Notes: generated by a model from the sequence alone, not told the origin. 40,968 nt of DNA from Gammaproteobacteria bacterium (GCA_003645535.1 QNFP01000008.1:1-40968); one strand, 5' to 3'. Positions 16,462 through 26,884 are shown, counted from the first letter of the stretch. A program made the numbers and translations.

Positions 16462-17658
16462 TTAGGGGGCAATCGTCCTGGCAATAGCGGCAGCCACATA
16501 TTCAACATTAGTCTGACTAACGCCAGCAATATTAATACGGCTCGAACCCACCATGTAAATACCATAGTCATCACGCAATTGTCTTACCTGATCCTTGCTA
16601 ATGCCAAGAAATGAAAACATACCGAACTGTTGAGTGATGAAAGAGAAGTCCTTCCCTGCACCAGCCTCAGCAAGTTTTTCTACTAATAACGTTCTCAGGC
16701 TATTAATGCGATTGCGCATAGCCCCCAGCTCATCTACCCAGTTTTGTCGCAAAGCTGCATCCTGCAATATTGTCGCAACGATGGCGCCACCGTGAGATGG
16801 TGGCATGGAATAATTACCCCTCACCACATTGTTGATATGGGTAATAGCTGCCTGGCCATGAGCCTGCTGTGCACTCACTATTGACAAACTGCCAACACGC
16901 TCACGATAAAGACCAAAATTTTTGGAACAGGAACTTGCCACCAGTAGCTCGGGCAGTCTTTCTGCCATTAAGCGAACACCGTAGGCATCTTCAGCAAGGC
17001 CTCGACCAAAGCCCTGGTAGGCCATATCTATAAACGGCAGAAACCCATTTTTTTCTGCCAGTTCGGTAACAGCCTGCCATTGTTGCTCATCCAGATCGGC
17101 ACCACAGGGATTGTGGCAACAACCATGTAATAACACCACATCACCAGCTTTAGTCCTGGTCAGCGCTGACATCATTTCATCAAAGCGCAGCTTGCTTGCA
17201 TGCTGGTCATAATAGGGGTATTGCACCAGTTTCAACCCGGCATTACCGAGCAGTGGTACGTGGTTTGCCCAGGTGGGGTCACTGACCCAGATGGTGATAT
17301 CGTCGGCACAATGGTTGAGAAACTCAGCACCTACTCTAAGCGCCCCGCAACCACCGGGTGTTAATACAGTATTGACTCTGTTGTCCCGCAGCGCAGGGTG
17401 ATCTTCGCCAAATATCAGTTTGCGGATACTTTCGTTGAATTCCGGTACTCCAGCCGGGCCTATATAAGCTTTGGTCTGCTCAACCTGGTGACAGATCGCC
17501 TCGGCTTTTTTGACCGCATCCATGATCGGTGTATGTCCCGACTCATTCTTGTAAACACCGACTCCGAGATCCACTTTATCGGGATTATCATCGCCAACAA
17601 AGTCAGCCAATAAACCAAGAATGGCATCAGCGGGTAAAGCCTCGAGTGACTGGAACAT
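16462..17658 (-). CDS. Aspartate/aromatic-amino-acid aminotransferase
   Basis: This is a class I PLP-dependent transaminase of the AspC/TyrB group that swaps amino groups between aspartate or aromatic amino acids and 2-oxoglutarate. In 398 residues one sees the PLP lysine in SSCSKNFGLYRERVG, the cofactor contacts HNPCGAD and DMAYQGFGRG, and the substrate-carboxylate arginine in SSRINIAGV near the end. I chose the ATG at 17658 because GGAGG lies 5 bases upstream and MFQSLEALPAD is the usual N-terminus; a TTG four codons earlier overlaps that ribosome binding site. The gene is single, with a possible TACAAT -10 box at 17724-17729. Confidence 0.93.
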   Translation of the reverse strand: MFQSLEALPADAILGLLADFVGDDNPDKVDLGVGVYKNESGHTPIMDAVKKAEAICHQVEQTKAYIGPAGVPEFNESIRKLIFGEDHPALRDNRVNTVLTPGGCGALRVGAEFLNHCADDITIWVSDPTWANHVPLLGNAGLKLVQYPYYDQHASKLRFDEMMSALTRTKAGDVVLLHGCCHNPCGADLDEQQWQAVTELAEKNGFLPFIDMAYQGFGRGLAEDAYGVRLMAERLPELLVASSCSKNFGLYRERVGSLSIVSAQQAHGQAAITHINNVVRGNYSMPPSHGGAIVATILQDAALRQNWVDELGAMRNRINSLRTLLVEKLAEAGAGKDFSFITQQFGMFSFLGISKDQVRQLRDDYGIYMVGSSRINIAGVSQTNVEYVAAAIARTIAP

Positions 17659-17890
17659 ACTTGCCTCCAATAAAAGTTCCGGTTAATGATTTTTGCACCA
17701 ACCAAACTGGTTCAGCAGGGCTTATTGTAGCGTTAAACTGTTGCCGAAGAGCAGATTTTAAGCCGCGGAAAAATCGTTCCCTACGCCAGCTGGCCAATAC
17801 CTGGCTTATTTTGGCCAGCCATGAATTGATTGTAGATGCCATCGGTGACGGTTCAAAATGAATGGCTCCAGGACAAACCTGGCAGTGCTC

Positions 17891-18562
17891 CTAAATGACG
17901 TTGAGATAATTTAGCCGATCTACCGTACCGACATCGGACCACTCCCCGCGGTAAAGCTCGCCACTGACTTTGCTGTCAACAATTGCCGGCACCAACACGT
18001 CGATAAGTGGGAATTTCGCGCAGTCGCGGCTAAATAAAGTAAACATTTGTGGGTCAATCAGAGCAATACCGCTGTAAGTCAGAGCTTTTCCGGGCACCTC
18101 TCTCAAGCCCACTGCGCCACCTTTATGGAGCTGAAAATCACCGTCCGGGTGATAGTTCGGGTTGGGCACGAGTACCAGATGTGCAACATTGCCCTCGAGG
18201 TTATGTCGCGCTAATGCAGCAAAAGGATAATCTGTCCACACATCACCATTTACCAGCACAAAAGTCTCCTCGCCCAAGAAGGGCAACGCGCGGCTGATCC
18301 CGCCTCCCGTCTCCAGTGGCAACTCTTCCCGCGACCAGGTAATGCTTACACCAAACCGGGCACCGTTGCCGAGCACACTTTCCAGCTGCTCTCCCAGCCA
18401 GGCATGGTTAATAACAATCTCAGTAATTCCAGCGCTTGCCAATCGCTCCAGATGATACTGAATAAGCGGCTTGCCCCGTACAGGCAGTAGTGCCTTGGGT
18501 GTGTGGTCAGTCAGCGGTCGTAACCGCCGTCCGTAACCGGCAGCCAAAATCATTGCTTTCAT
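17891..18562 (-). CDS. murU: N-acetylmuramate alpha-1-phosphate uridylyltransferase MurU
   Basis: MurU makes UDP-MurNAc from MurNAc-1-phosphate in the peptidoglycan-recycling bypass that skips de novo, fosfomycin-sensitive synthesis. The 223-residue product is a nucleotidyltransferase with the N-terminal signature MILAAGYGRRLRPLT...PKALLPV (residues 4-29), the ETGGGI block (about 83-88), the metal-binding LVNGDVW (about 102-108) and the C-terminal EWSDVGT. Its start overlaps the stop of amgK by 4 bases, the gene that makes its substrate, which strongly supports the call over a generic sugar-nucleotide transferase. Confidence 0.94.
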   Translation of the reverse strand: MKAMILAAGYGRRLRPLTDHTPKALLPVRGKPLIQYHLERLASAGITEIVINHAWLGEQLESVLGNGARFGVSITWSREELPLETGGGISRALPFLGEETFVLVNGDVWTDYPFAALARHNLEGNVAHLVLVPNPNYHPDGDFQLHKGGAVGLREVPGKALTYSGIALIDPQMFTLFSRDCAKFPLIDVLVPAIVDSKVSGELYRGEWSDVGTVDRLNYLNVI

Positions 18563-19596
18563 GCCTCACCTGCCGTATGCCAGTCTTGATACCAATCCTG
18601 TTGCGCGGATATTTCCAGCAGTACCGAGGTAAACCATTGGTAGAAATCTTGTGTGTCAGCATACCGCTGCGCTACTTCGAGGGTATAGCGTATAACCAAT
18701 GGTAAATCGGCCAGATAACCCGATTTACCATCACGCAAGCAGAGCCTTGCAAAAATACCCAGCACCTTGATATGCCGCTGCAGGCCCATCAAATCAAACC
18801 AGCGCTCATACTGTTGCTCGGTTACGTCTTCAGCTGCCAGACCGGCCTCCTTCGCTTTGTGCAAAAACCGGCACATACGCTGATTCACCAGAGATTGTGG
18901 CCAGTGTACATAACAGTCGCGTAGCAACGACACCAAATCATAGGTACTTGGACCAATAACAGCATCCTGAAAATCAATCACACCGACATCGTGGTTGGGC
19001 AACAGCATTAAATTGCGACTGTGAAAATCCCGATGCACCACCACCTGGGGTTGCTCAAGTGCATTGTTGACCAGCACATCGAACAAACGCTCCAACATTT
19101 GCTGCTCAGCGATAGTCAAAGGGTGACCGAGTAGCTCAACTACAAACCATTGGCAGAAAAGCGCCATTTCATCGCGTAAACGATCAACACAATATTCTGG
19201 AAACACATGCGTATCTGCAGGCACCTGCTGTATTTTCAACAATACCGCCTCAGCACGCTCATATAGGCCCTCTGCTGTCTGTGCGGTAAGCGAATCCTGA
19301 TAAAGCTCTGCACCCAAATCTTCCTGCAATAAATATCCATGCTTATAATCCACCGCATAGACCCGGGGCGTATGCACGCCTGCGCGGGAAAGCGCGAGAC
19401 CGATCCTCACAAAGCCTATATTATTTTCCTGCTGCGGTGGTGCATAAGTCGCCACCATCGGTGGTCGGCTATTAATTCGAAAATACTTTCGAAAGCCAGC
19501 ATCACCAGATACAACTGCCAGGTCAATATCATCACCGAGCAGCTGCCCGGGCAGATACTCTTTTATCCAGTTCTTCAGCCCATCGTTATTCAACAT
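18559..19596 (-). CDS. amgK: N-acetylmuramate/N-acetylglucosamine anomeric kinase AmgK
   Basis: AmgK phosphorylates MurNAc (and GlcNAc) at C1, feeding MurU. The 345-residue product has the aminoglycoside-phosphotransferase fold: an N-terminal lobe with SGDAGFRKYFRI, LLQEDLG near residue 95, the catalytic loop VVHRDFHSRNLM and the metal-binding VIDFQDAVIGPSTYDL. The start at 19596 is my choice because it matches the usual family N-terminus and a CAGG lies 5 bases upstream; the ATG at 19629 would add 11 residues and has no ribosome binding site. It is divergent from lptD with 146 bases between. Confidence 0.93.
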   Translation of the reverse strand: MLNNDGLKNWIKEYLPGQLLGDDIDLAVVSGDAGFRKYFRINSRPPMVATYAPPQQENNIGFVRIGLALSRAGVHTPRVYAVDYKHGYLLQEDLGAELYQDSLTAQTAEGLYERAEAVLLKIQQVPADTHVFPEYCVDRLRDEMALFCQWFVVELLGHPLTIAEQQMLERLFDVLVNNALEQPQVVVHRDFHSRNLMLLPNHDVGVIDFQDAVIGPSTYDLVSLLRDCYVHWPQSLVNQRMCRFLHKAKEAGLAAEDVTEQQYERWFDLMGLQRHIKVLGIFARLCLRDGKSGYLADLPLVIRYTLEVAQRYADTQDFYQWFTSVLLEISAQQDWYQDWHTAGEA

Positions 19597-19742
19597 ACAA
19601 ACCTGTTCGCCAATCGAATAAATGAACATTTTAGCCGAATCACGTCGTCAACTCTTCTACCACGCCCAAGTTCAGGTAGAATGTCGCGCTGGGGATATAA
19701 GGCTGGCGTCGCCTGATACCGGCCTTACACTGGACATAAAAT

Positions 19743-22400
19743 ATGCCTTTGAGCGAACAAAGCAACCTGTCTTACATTCAGCTAGTTATGTATAGCGTGG
19801 TAGTTTTCCTTCTTGCTGGTCAATACCCAGCAAGCGTGCTCGCTGAGGCCGAAACCGAAGCCGCACTAGCAGCAAATACACACAACGAATGGGTGTGTAA
19901 AGCGGATGCGGATAACAATTGGCAATGTACTGAAATTACCGTACCAGGCCCAGCTTTTAATAAACCCCCCCACCGCGCCCCTACCCTTACCGCTTCTGCG
20001 GCGCCGTCAGATGAAACGCGCATTCAGGTAGCTCGCAATCTTGACTGGGTCGATGAACGTGCATTGCCAGAAGCACAAAAGGACGCCATTTCGCCAGGAT
20101 GCTGTGGTGCCTACATTGAACCGCCTCGTGACTACCCCGATGGTGAGCTCGACCCGGAGCAGGCAGCGCTAAGTGCCAGCGCAACCAACACAGAGGCCAG
20201 GGATAACGTCGCAACCATGACCGGCGATGTGCAAATTTCTCAGGGTTACAGGCAGGTAAGTAGCGATACTGCTTCCGTTGACCAGAATAACCGCACCGCC
20301 GAAATGAAAGGCAACGTTCAGTTCCGTGAACCGGGCCTGCTAATGCTTGGTGACCGAGCACAGGTCAATCTCGACACGCAGGAAATAGAAATAGAAAACG
20401 CTACCTATGTTATGCACGAACCGGCGATACGTGGTAGTGCCGGGCTGTTGAAACGCGATGTAGACGACCATATCTATATCGACAATGCCGCCTACACCAC
20501 ATGTGAGCCCGGCAATAACACCTGGCGTCTGGTCAGTCCACACATCGACATCAACCCGGATACCGGCCTGGCTACTGCTCGGCATGTACGCATTGAAATC
20601 AAAGATATTCCTGTATTCTACACTCCCTGGTTGCGCTACCCGATAGACGGTCGTCGCGTAACCGGCCTGTTGTTCCCAGAAGTTGGCTACAGTAAGCAAA
20701 ATGGCTTTGACTACGCACAGCCGATTTATTTGAATCTCGCACCAAACTATGATGCCACCATAACACCGCGCTACCTGGACAAACGCGGTGAGATGCTGGA
20801 GGCTGAGTTCCGCCACCTGTCGCGAGTAACAGATCTGGTAATGGGAGGCGCCTATCTGCCGGATGACGACGGCGGCAAAGACCAGGATGAGGATGATTCA
20901 GGGGCAATCGTGGGCGAAGACCGCTGGTTGGCCAACATTGACCAGCATGGCGGAATGGGTCAAGCATGGCGCACAAGAATTGACTATACCAAGGTCAGTG
21001 ACGACGACTATTTTCGTGATCTTGGTAACGGCACCCTGCAGGCCACTAGTCAAACCCACCTAAGACAGCTCGCCGCCGCTGGTTATTACTTTAAAAACTG
21101 GCAGGTTGGAGTTCAGGCTGTTGAATATCAAACTTTGATAAGGAATGAGGATAATCAATACAAACAGTTACCCAGAGTAGATGCCGACGGCAACTACCTG
21201 TTTTCACCGTGGGACCTTGATCTTGAACTCGACCTGGACCACCAATACACAGAGTTTGATCATGATGACTCAAACATAACGGGTACTCGCCTGCGCGCAG
21301 ATTACGGGCTGACCCTCAACAAGCAATGGATGTGGGGTTATGTACGGCCCACGGCCAAGATTAAAAACCTGTACTACGACCTGGACAATCCGGTCCTTGT
21401 CGATGGTGATGAGGATCCTTCAATAACTGTTCCTGTGGGCATTGTCGATGCCGGGCTGTTTTTTGAACGCGACACCACACTTTTAACAAACCTTGTACAA
21501 ACCTTCGAACCACGACTTTATTACCTTTATTCTCGCCATGAAGACCAGATAGATAATCCCGACTTCGATACGGCTTACCTCACTTTTAGCTACCAACAGC
21601 TATTTCGCGATGATCGATTTTCCGGCAGTGATCGCATTGGTGATGCCAACCAGGTTAGTGTCGGCCTCACCAGTCGTTTGATCGATGCAAACACTGGTGT
21701 TGAAAAGCTCCGCGGCAGTATTGGCCAGATTTATTATTTCAAAGATCGTTATGTATCGCTGGACCCCACGCTGAGTGAAGATTTTCTTGATAATATGGAT
21801 GTTACAGACTCTCAGCCCACCCAGGAACAACGCGATATCGCTGATGATCTGGCCAGTGACGAGTCAAATATTGCCGGTGAGCTTGCCGCCCAGTTGAGCC
21901 AATACTGGCGCTTCCAGTCAGACATATTGTTTGATCATGATGACGATAAGATTGATAAAGGTAATGTCAGCCTGCGCTACAACAACGCTAGAAACGCTAT
22001 ATTTAACGCCACTTACCGATATACGAGAGAAAACCCGGATCTTGCCTACGAGGAAGAGGATAGAGAATATAACGCCGATATCGAACAGGCTGATATTTCT
22101 ACCATGTTGCCATTAAATAATAGCTGGAGCCTTATTGGCCGCTGGAATCACGATATAACAAACAGCCGGGAGCTAGAAATTTTTGGCGGTATCGAATACA
22201 ACAGCTGTTGCTGGCGTGGCAGCGTCATCGTACGGCGCTGGCTTGAGCGGGATGATGATCTGGTCAGACCAGAGGACGATCTGGACTACGATGAAGGTAT
22301 TTTCTTTCAGGTTCAGCTGAAAGGACTTGCCGGCACCGGCTCCAAAGTAGAAAGCATTTTGAGCGATGGTATTTATGGTTATGTGCCGCAAGACCCCTAG
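19743..22400 (+). CDS. lptD: LPS-assembly protein LptD
   Basis: LptD is the outer-membrane barrel that inserts LPS, with LptE inside it. The 885-residue product has a signal peptide (hydrophobic segment about 13-26, cleavage probably after ASVLA), an N-terminal jellyroll domain of the OstA/LptA type (about 155-240, with repeats such as ATMTGDVQISQG and AEMKGNVQFREPG) and the large C-terminal barrel, starting with the conserved block IPVFYTPWLRYPIDGRR. The cysteine pair Cys822-Cys823 near the C-terminus matches the paired cysteines that form disulfides with the N-terminal domain. N-terminal cysteines are at 52, 62, 120, 121 and 254. Loop sequences are strongly acidic. surA overlaps its end. 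Confidence 0.97.
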   Translation: MPLSEQSNLSYIQLVMYSVVVFLLAGQYPASVLAEAETEAALAANTHNEWVCKADADNNWQCTEITVPGPAFNKPPHRAPTLTASAAPSDETRIQVARNLDWVDERALPEAQKDAISPGCCGAYIEPPRDYPDGELDPEQAALSASATNTEARDNVATMTGDVQISQGYRQVSSDTASVDQNNRTAEMKGNVQFREPGLLMLGDRAQVNLDTQEIEIENATYVMHEPAIRGSAGLLKRDVDDHIYIDNAAYTTCEPGNNTWRLVSPHIDINPDTGLATARHVRIEIKDIPVFYTPWLRYPIDGRRVTGLLFPEVGYSKQNGFDYAQPIYLNLAPNYDATITPRYLDKRGEMLEAEFRHLSRVTDLVMGGAYLPDDDGGKDQDEDDSGAIVGEDRWLANIDQHGGMGQAWRTRIDYTKVSDDDYFRDLGNGTLQATSQTHLRQLAAAGYYFKNWQVGVQAVEYQTLIRNEDNQYKQLPRVDADGNYLFSPWDLDLELDLDHQYTEFDHDDSNITGTRLRADYGLTLNKQWMWGYVRPTAKIKNLYYDLDNPVLVDGDEDPSITVPVGIVDAGLFFERDTTLLTNLVQTFEPRLYYLYSRHEDQIDNPDFDTAYLTFSYQQLFRDDRFSGSDRIGDANQVSVGLTSRLIDANTGVEKLRGSIGQIYYFKDRYVSLDPTLSEDFLDNMDVTDSQPTQEQRDIADDLASDESNIAGELAAQLSQYWRFQSDILFDHDDDKIDKGNVSLRYNNARNAIFNATYRYTRENPDLAYEEEDREYNADIEQADISTMLPLNNSWSLIGRWNHDITNSRELEIFGGIEYNSCCWRGSVIVRRWLERDDDLVRPEDDLDYDEGIFFQVQLKGLAGTGSKVESILSDGIYGYVPQDP

Positions 22401-23712
22401 CCGTAGTGGCGACAGCAAACGCCGTATAGTCAATTGTCTGGCAATGCTATTGACAATGGTCGTCACGGTGAAAAATGTTCCGGCTGTGTTTGCCGAATTG
22501 CAACAACTGGATCATGTCGTCGCCATCGTCAATGACGGCATCATCATGTCCAGCGAACTGGAAGCCCAGGTATCGGCCCTGTCCAGACAAATGATTCGCT
22601 CACAAAGTCAGATACCGTCTCGTGACGTCATCGTGCCCCAGGTATTAAACAAGCTGATTCAGGACACCCTGCAACTGGAGATCGGTCAGCGGGCCGGTGT
22701 GCAAATTAGCGACGTCGAACTCAATGAGGCCATGACCGATACTGCAAAAAGACAGAATCTGACCCTTGATGAATTTTTGACTTACGCCCGCGAGGATGGA
22801 CTCACACAAGCCCAGCTCCGCCTGCAGTTCAAAAAAGAGATGATAATATCCCGCGTCCAACAGGCCATGGTGAATCGACGTATTGAAATCACCGAACAGG
22901 AAATCAACAATTTCCTTAACTCCGAAGAGGGCAAGCTTATGTCCTCAGCGGAAGTTAACATCGGCCATATTCTGTTGCGGCTGTCACCAGATGCAAATGT
23001 AAACACGGAGAAGGAAGTAATAAGCAAGGCCGAGGCACTCAGATTACAATTGGCCGAAGGTGCGGATTTCAAGCAGCTGGCCCTGATTAACTCAGCGGGA
23101 CCCAATGCTCTGAAAGGCGGACAACTGGGCTGGAGAAAGGCCGCACAATTACCGGCATTGTTTACACAGGCCCTCAACACCCTCTCTCCCGGGCAGTTTA
23201 GTGAGGTTTTACGCAGTGACGCTGGCGTTCATCTGCTAATGCTATATGACCGGCGTGGTGGCGATGAGCAGTTAATTGAACAAAGTGAAGTGCGTCATAT
23301 TTTGATCAAGCCCAACGAAATACGCAGTAATGACGAAGCCCGGCAGTTAGCGGCAAGCCTGCGCAGCAGAATAATCCAGGGCGAGCTTTTTGAAGATCTG
23401 GCTCGCCAGTATTCCGAAGATACCGGCAGCGCGCTCAAAGGAGGGCAGCTCGGCTGGTCAGTGCCCGGGCAATTTGTTGTTGAATTTGAAAATACCGCCA
23501 ATGGCCTGGAGGTGGGCATTGTCAGCGAACCGGTGATGACCGAACACGGTTGGCATATTATTGAAGTCACCGGGCGTCGCAAGCAGGATTTTAGTGATGA
23601 GATCCTGCGCAACCAGGCAGCCAATTATCTCCGCCAGCGCAAATATGCCGAGGAGCTACAAGTCTGGCTTGAAGAAATTCGTAATGAGGCCTTCATCGAA
23701 ATAAAGTCATGA
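22366..23712 (+). CDS. surA: Periplasmic chaperone/peptidyl-prolyl isomerase SurA
   Basis: SurA escorts unfolded outer-membrane proteins, including LptD, through the periplasm. The product (448 residues from this start) has a signal peptide with a long basic n-region and hydrophobic core (about 25-40, cleavage near PAVFA), the SurA N-terminal domain ([18 protein letters not shown]) and two parvulin PpiC domains (about 195-295 and 303-405), each with a GGQLGW motif. Three ATGs (22366, 22375, 22381) lie in the first six codons and none has a clear ribosome binding site, so the exact start is open. All overlap the lptD end. The stop overlaps the pdxA start. Confidence 0.95.
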   Translation: MVFMVMCRKTPSRSGDSKRRIVNCLAMLLTMVVTVKNVPAVFAELQQLDHVVAIVNDGIIMSSELEAQVSALSRQMIRSQSQIPSRDVIVPQVLNKLIQDTLQLEIGQRAGVQISDVELNEAMTDTAKRQNLTLDEFLTYAREDGLTQAQLRLQFKKEMIISRVQQAMVNRRIEITEQEINNFLNSEEGKLMSSAEVNIGHILLRLSPDANVNTEKEVISKAEALRLQLAEGADFKQLALINSAGPNALKGGQLGWRKAAQLPALFTQALNTLSPGQFSEVLRSDAGVHLLMLYDRRGGDEQLIEQSEVRHILIKPNEIRSNDEARQLAASLRSRIIQGELFEDLARQYSEDTGSALKGGQLGWSVPGQFVVEFENTANGLEVGIVSEPVMTEHGWHIIEVTGRRKQDFSDEILRNQAANYLRQRKYAEELQVWLEEIRNEAFIEIKS

Positions 23713-24683
23713 CCTTGCGCCTGGCCGTTACACCTGGGGAGCCGGCTGGTATCGGCCCCGACCTGCTAATCCAGTTTTGCCAACACGGATATACCCACGA
23801 GCTAGTAGTCATCGCCGACCCGGAGCTACTGCTACAACGGGCCAAAATGCTTGACCTGCCCCTGAACCTGCGCGACCCCTCAGGCACTGCCATAGCACCG
23901 GGCGAACTCGCTATTGTCCCCGTAGCACTCCACAAAACATCTACGCCTGGCGAACTGGATGCCAGCAATGCACGAGCGGTGCTCGCCACCCTGCAGGTTG
24001 CAACTCAAGGCTGCCTGAATGGGGAATACGCAGCGCTTATAACCGGGCCCATACACAAAGCGATTATAAACGATGCGGGCGTACCCTTTAGTGGCCATAC
24101 CGAGTATCTGGCCAGGCTAAGCAATACCTCTCGCGTAGTAATGATGCTCGCTACCCAGGGCCTGCGCGTTGCCCTGGCTACCACGCACATACCCCTTGCG
24201 AGCGTGGCGGATACACTCACTACCGACCTGCTCGAAGAGACACTTATCATTATTCATCGTGATCTCAAAACAAGATTTGGTATCGATAATCCCAGCATTC
24301 TGGTCTGCGGCCTCAACCCCCACGCTGGTGAAAATGGGCATATTGGTAGCGAGGAAATATCGGTTATTATTCCCGTTATCGAAAAGCTAAAAAATCGGGG
24401 CATTGCTGTTACTGGCCCACTGCCCGCCGATACAATATTCACCCCCAAACACCTGGCGCAAGGTGACGTAGTGCTCGCCATGTATCATGATCAGGGACTA
24501 CCCGTATTGAAATACAAGGGCTTCGGCAATGCGGTAAATATAACACTGGGGCTGCCATTTATACGCACTTCTGTTGATCACGGCACAGCTCTCGAGCTGG
24601 CCGGCAGTGGGCAGGCGGATACTGGTAGTCTGGCCACAGCAATTGATAGTGCCGCAATGATGGCTATCGCGATGTCCAGCTAA
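23709..24683 (+). CDS. pdxA: 4-hydroxythreonine-4-phosphate dehydrogenase
   Basis: PdxA oxidises 4-phosphohydroxy-L-threonine in the DXP-dependent pyridoxal-phosphate pathway. The 324-residue length is normal. Visible are the N-terminal [12 protein letters not shown] block (about 8-19), the [10 protein letters not shown] motif whose His binds metal (about 125-134), [13 protein letters not shown] (about 202-214) and the C-terminal [14 protein letters not shown] and [13 protein letters not shown] blocks with the remaining metal ligands. The ATG overlaps the surA stop (ATGA). rsmA starts 14 bases after its stop. Confidence 0.97.
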   Translation: MTLRLAVTPGEPAGIGPDLLIQFCQHGYTHELVVIADPELLLQRAKMLDLPLNLRDPSGTAIAPGELAIVPVALHKTSTPGELDASNARAVLATLQVATQGCLNGEYAALITGPIHKAIINDAGVPFSGHTEYLARLSNTSRVVMMLATQGLRVALATTHIPLASVADTLTTDLLEETLIIIHRDLKTRFGIDNPSILVCGLNPHAGENGHIGSEEISVIIPVIEKLKNRGIAVTGPLPADTIFTPKHLAQGDVVLAMYHDQGLPVLKYKGFGNAVNITLGLPFIRTSVDHGTALELAGSGQADTGSLATAIDSAAMMAIAMSS

Positions 24684-24697
24684 CTGTAGATCTACCC

Positions 24698-25504
24698 ATG
24701 ACAGAAACACCGAAGAAAAACCATCACCGAGCCAGGAAACGCTTCGGTCAAAATTTTTTGTTAGACCCCATCGTCATAGACAATATTGTTTCCGTGATCG
24801 CTGCAAAGCCGACCGATCATCTGATTGAAATAGGCCCTGGGCTGGGCGCATTAACCGAACCTTTACTGGAACGCTGCCCAAACTTGACCGTCGTCGAAAT
24901 AGATCGCGATCTTGCTGATATATTGAGCGCTCGTTACGCCCAAAAACCAGGGTTTAAACTGCACCGTGGAAACGCGTTGCAAACAGACTTTGCCGCTCTC
25001 AGCAATCAGAAGCCGATGCGCATTGTCGGTAATTTACCGTACAATATTTCCACACCGCTACTGTTCCACTTGCTGACCTTTAGTCCACTTATTATTGATA
25101 TGTATTTCATGTTGCAAAAGGAAGTCGTTGATCGACTCGCTGCTTCACCTGGCAACAAAATTTATGGCCGGCTCAGTGTTATGATGCAGTACCACTGTCA
25201 GATACAACCCCTTTTTACCGTGCCACCCACAGCGTTCAAACCATCGCCTAAAGTAACATCGGCTGTGGTCAGGCTGGCTCCTCACACGACGCTACCCAGC
25301 CGCGCAGTTGATCCAGTAATATTTGAACGCCTGGTAAAACTTTGTTTTCAGCAACGCCGCAAATCACTTCGCAACAGCTTAAAAATACTGGTTAGCGAAA
25401 CAACTTCGCTTTCAGACTTCGATGTCGATTTAAAGGCACGACCTGAAACACTGTCTGTCGCGGATTTTGTCACACTGTCGAACCAGTTGAGCGCCCTGTC
25501 ATGA
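24698..25504 (+). CDS. rsmA: 16S rRNA dimethyladenosine transferase RsmA (KsgA)
   Basis: RsmA dimethylates two adjacent adenosines in the 3'-terminal hairpin of 16S rRNA (A1518/A1519 in E. coli numbering) late in 30S assembly. The 268-residue product shows ARKRFGQNFLLDP (about 12-24), the SAM-binding IGPGLGALTEPLL (about 45-57), the acidic VVEIDRDLA strand end, and the catalytic motif NLPYNIST (about 112-119). The C-terminal helical domain includes CFQQRRKSLRNSLK. No clear ribosome binding site is present in the short spacer. Its TGA overlaps the ATG of apaG. Confidence 0.97.
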   Translation: MTETPKKNHHRARKRFGQNFLLDPIVIDNIVSVIAAKPTDHLIEIGPGLGALTEPLLERCPNLTVVEIDRDLADILSARYAQKPGFKLHRGNALQTDFAALSNQKPMRIVGNLPYNISTPLLFHLLTFSPLIIDMYFMLQKEVVDRLAASPGNKIYGRLSVMMQYHCQIQPLFTVPPTAFKPSPKVTSAVVRLAPHTTLPSRAVDPVIFERLVKLCFQQRRKSLRNSLKILVSETTSLSDFDVDLKARPETLSVADFVTLSNQLSALS

Positions 25505-25875
25505 GTGATTATCAGATAAAAGTCGACATAAAAACCGAGTATCTGCCACGGCAATCAGAACCCCGTAAACAGCAATATGCCTTCGCCTATCACATCGCAA
25601 TAGCTAATCAGGGGAGCGAGTCCGCGCAATTGATTAGTCGTCACTGGATCATTATCGATGGCAACCAAGCCCGCCAGGAGGTGAAAGGACAGGGCGTCGT
25701 AGGCGAACAGCCGCTAATCACTCCGGGGGAGACTTTTCGATACAGTAGCGGCGTCATTCTCGAAACCGAAGTGGGAACCATGTCCGGAACATACCATATG
25801 CTTAGCGAAACCGGCACGCCCTTCGACGCGCCGATTCCCACTTTTTTGCTAGCGATTCCCAACGCTGTCCACTGA
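25501..25875 (+). CDS. apaG: ApaG (DUF525) protein
   Basis: ApaG is a small cytosolic protein with a fibronectin-III-like beta sandwich; its biochemical role is unsettled. The 124-residue product has the family pattern: YAFAYHIAIANQGSESAQLISRHWII (about 24-49), GQGVVGEQPLITPGETFRYSSG (about 61-82) and the C-terminal GTMSGTYHM. It overlaps rsmA (ATGA) and sits 16 bases before apaH, the standard order. Confidence 0.95.
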   Translation: MSDYQIKVDIKTEYLPRQSEPRKQQYAFAYHIAIANQGSESAQLISRHWIIIDGNQARQEVKGQGVVGEQPLITPGETFRYSSGVILETEVGTMSGTYHMLSETGTPFDAPIPTFLLAIPNAVH

Positions 25876-25891
25876 CCGTGTCAGTCACTAA

Positions 25892-26698
25892 ATGACAGTG
25901 TATGCCGTAGGTGACATCCAGGGCTGTCTCGAGCCCCTGCAAAAACTGCTCGACAAAGTATCATTTGAACCCGGTAAAGATCAGCTTTGGGCAGCAGGCG
26001 ACATAGTTAATCGGGGCCCCCAGTCACTGCACACCATACGGTTTCTAAAAAGCCTTGGCGCTTCCTTTCGAATGGTACTAGGCAATCATGACCTGCACCT
26101 GCTAGCCACTGCAAGAGGCTTTCGCAAACCCACATCAAAAGATACCCTTGGCGAAATATATGTTGCTGGCGATGCCGACGAACTGCTTACCTGGTTACAA
26201 AGTCAGCCATTGCTTATCCATGACCTGGGTTACGTAATGGTACACGCGGGCATCCCACCGCAATGGTCCTTGTCCACGGTAAAAAAGAAGGCTTTAGTCG
26301 TCGAAAAAGCCCTGTTGGGCGAAGGGAGCGATAATTTTTTTGCCGAGATGTACGGCAATACACCAGCGAAGTGGAAAGAAAACCTGTTACCTGCTGAACA
26401 ATTGCGGGTGATCACCAACTATCTTACTCGCATGCGCTTTTGCGATGCCGCGGGAAACCTGGAGTTAACCTGCAAAGCCGGCCCAGACCAGGCCCCCGCT
26501 GGCTACAAGCCCTGGTTTTCACACCGTAAGCGCAAAACTGCGGGTAAAAAAATAATTTTTGGCCACTGGGCGGCTCTTGATGGGCGACCTTGCGGCGACA
26601 ATCTCTTCCCACTTGATACCGGCTGCGTGTGGGGGAAACGCCTACGTTTACTAAACCTCGATACTGGAGCTTACATTCACTATCGGTGTGGGAAGTAA
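25892..26698 (+). CDS. apaH: Symmetrical diadenosine tetraphosphatase
   Basis: ApaH hydrolyses Ap4A to two ADP and also removes Np4 caps from RNA. The 268-residue product has the calcineurin-like phosphoesterase motifs: GDIQGC (7-12), GDIVNRGPQSL (about 36-46) and GNHDLH (about 64-69), with the metal histidine in HAGIPP (about 117-122), and a C-terminal FGHWAALDG block. It closes the lptD operon and ends 104 bases before a bidirectional terminator. In Pseudomonas a glpE gene often follows; here the ribosomal block comes instead. Confidence 0.96.
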   Translation: MTVYAVGDIQGCLEPLQKLLDKVSFEPGKDQLWAAGDIVNRGPQSLHTIRFLKSLGASFRMVLGNHDLHLLATARGFRKPTSKDTLGEIYVAGDADELLTWLQSQPLLIHDLGYVMVHAGIPPQWSLSTVKKKALVVEKALLGEGSDNFFAEMYGNTPAKWKENLLPAEQLRVITNYLTRMRFCDAAGNLELTCKAGPDQAPAGYKPWFSHRKRKTAGKKIIFGHWAALDGRPCGDNLFPLDTGCVWGKRLRLLNLDTGAYIHYRCGK

Positions 26699-26802
26699 GT
26701 TACTTCTGAATATTGCCCACCTGTCGGTTGATCGCATATCTACGAGTGTTTATTGGTGAACTGAGGCTTAAAGATGGGTTATCGCTCTGAGGGGACTTAA
26801 AT

Positions 26803-26841
26803 AAAAAAACCGGGCTTACTCTTACTATAGCCCGGTTTTTT
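26803..26841. terminator. Bidirectional intrinsic terminator between apaH and rplQ
   Basis: AAAAAAACCGGGCT (26803-26816) and AGCCCGGTTTTTT (26829-26841) form a 13-bp stem with a 12-base loop, with A-run and T-run at the two sides. It serves the convergent apaH and rplQ operons. Confidence 0.93.
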
Positions 26842-26884
26842 ACACTCGCCTATCTAACATGCTAATAGTCTAGTAGTCGTTTTT

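Noticed and set aside
17627-17842. 71-residue minus-strand frame upstream of the aminotransferase gene
   Set aside because: It covers the aminotransferase start and ribosome binding site in another frame and has no recognisable domain.
19677-19682. TAGAAT as the -10 box of an lptD promoter
   Set aside because: The -10 match is good, but the -35 position 17 bases upstream (CTTCTA) is poor and no sigma-E pattern is found on the plus strand, so I do not list it.
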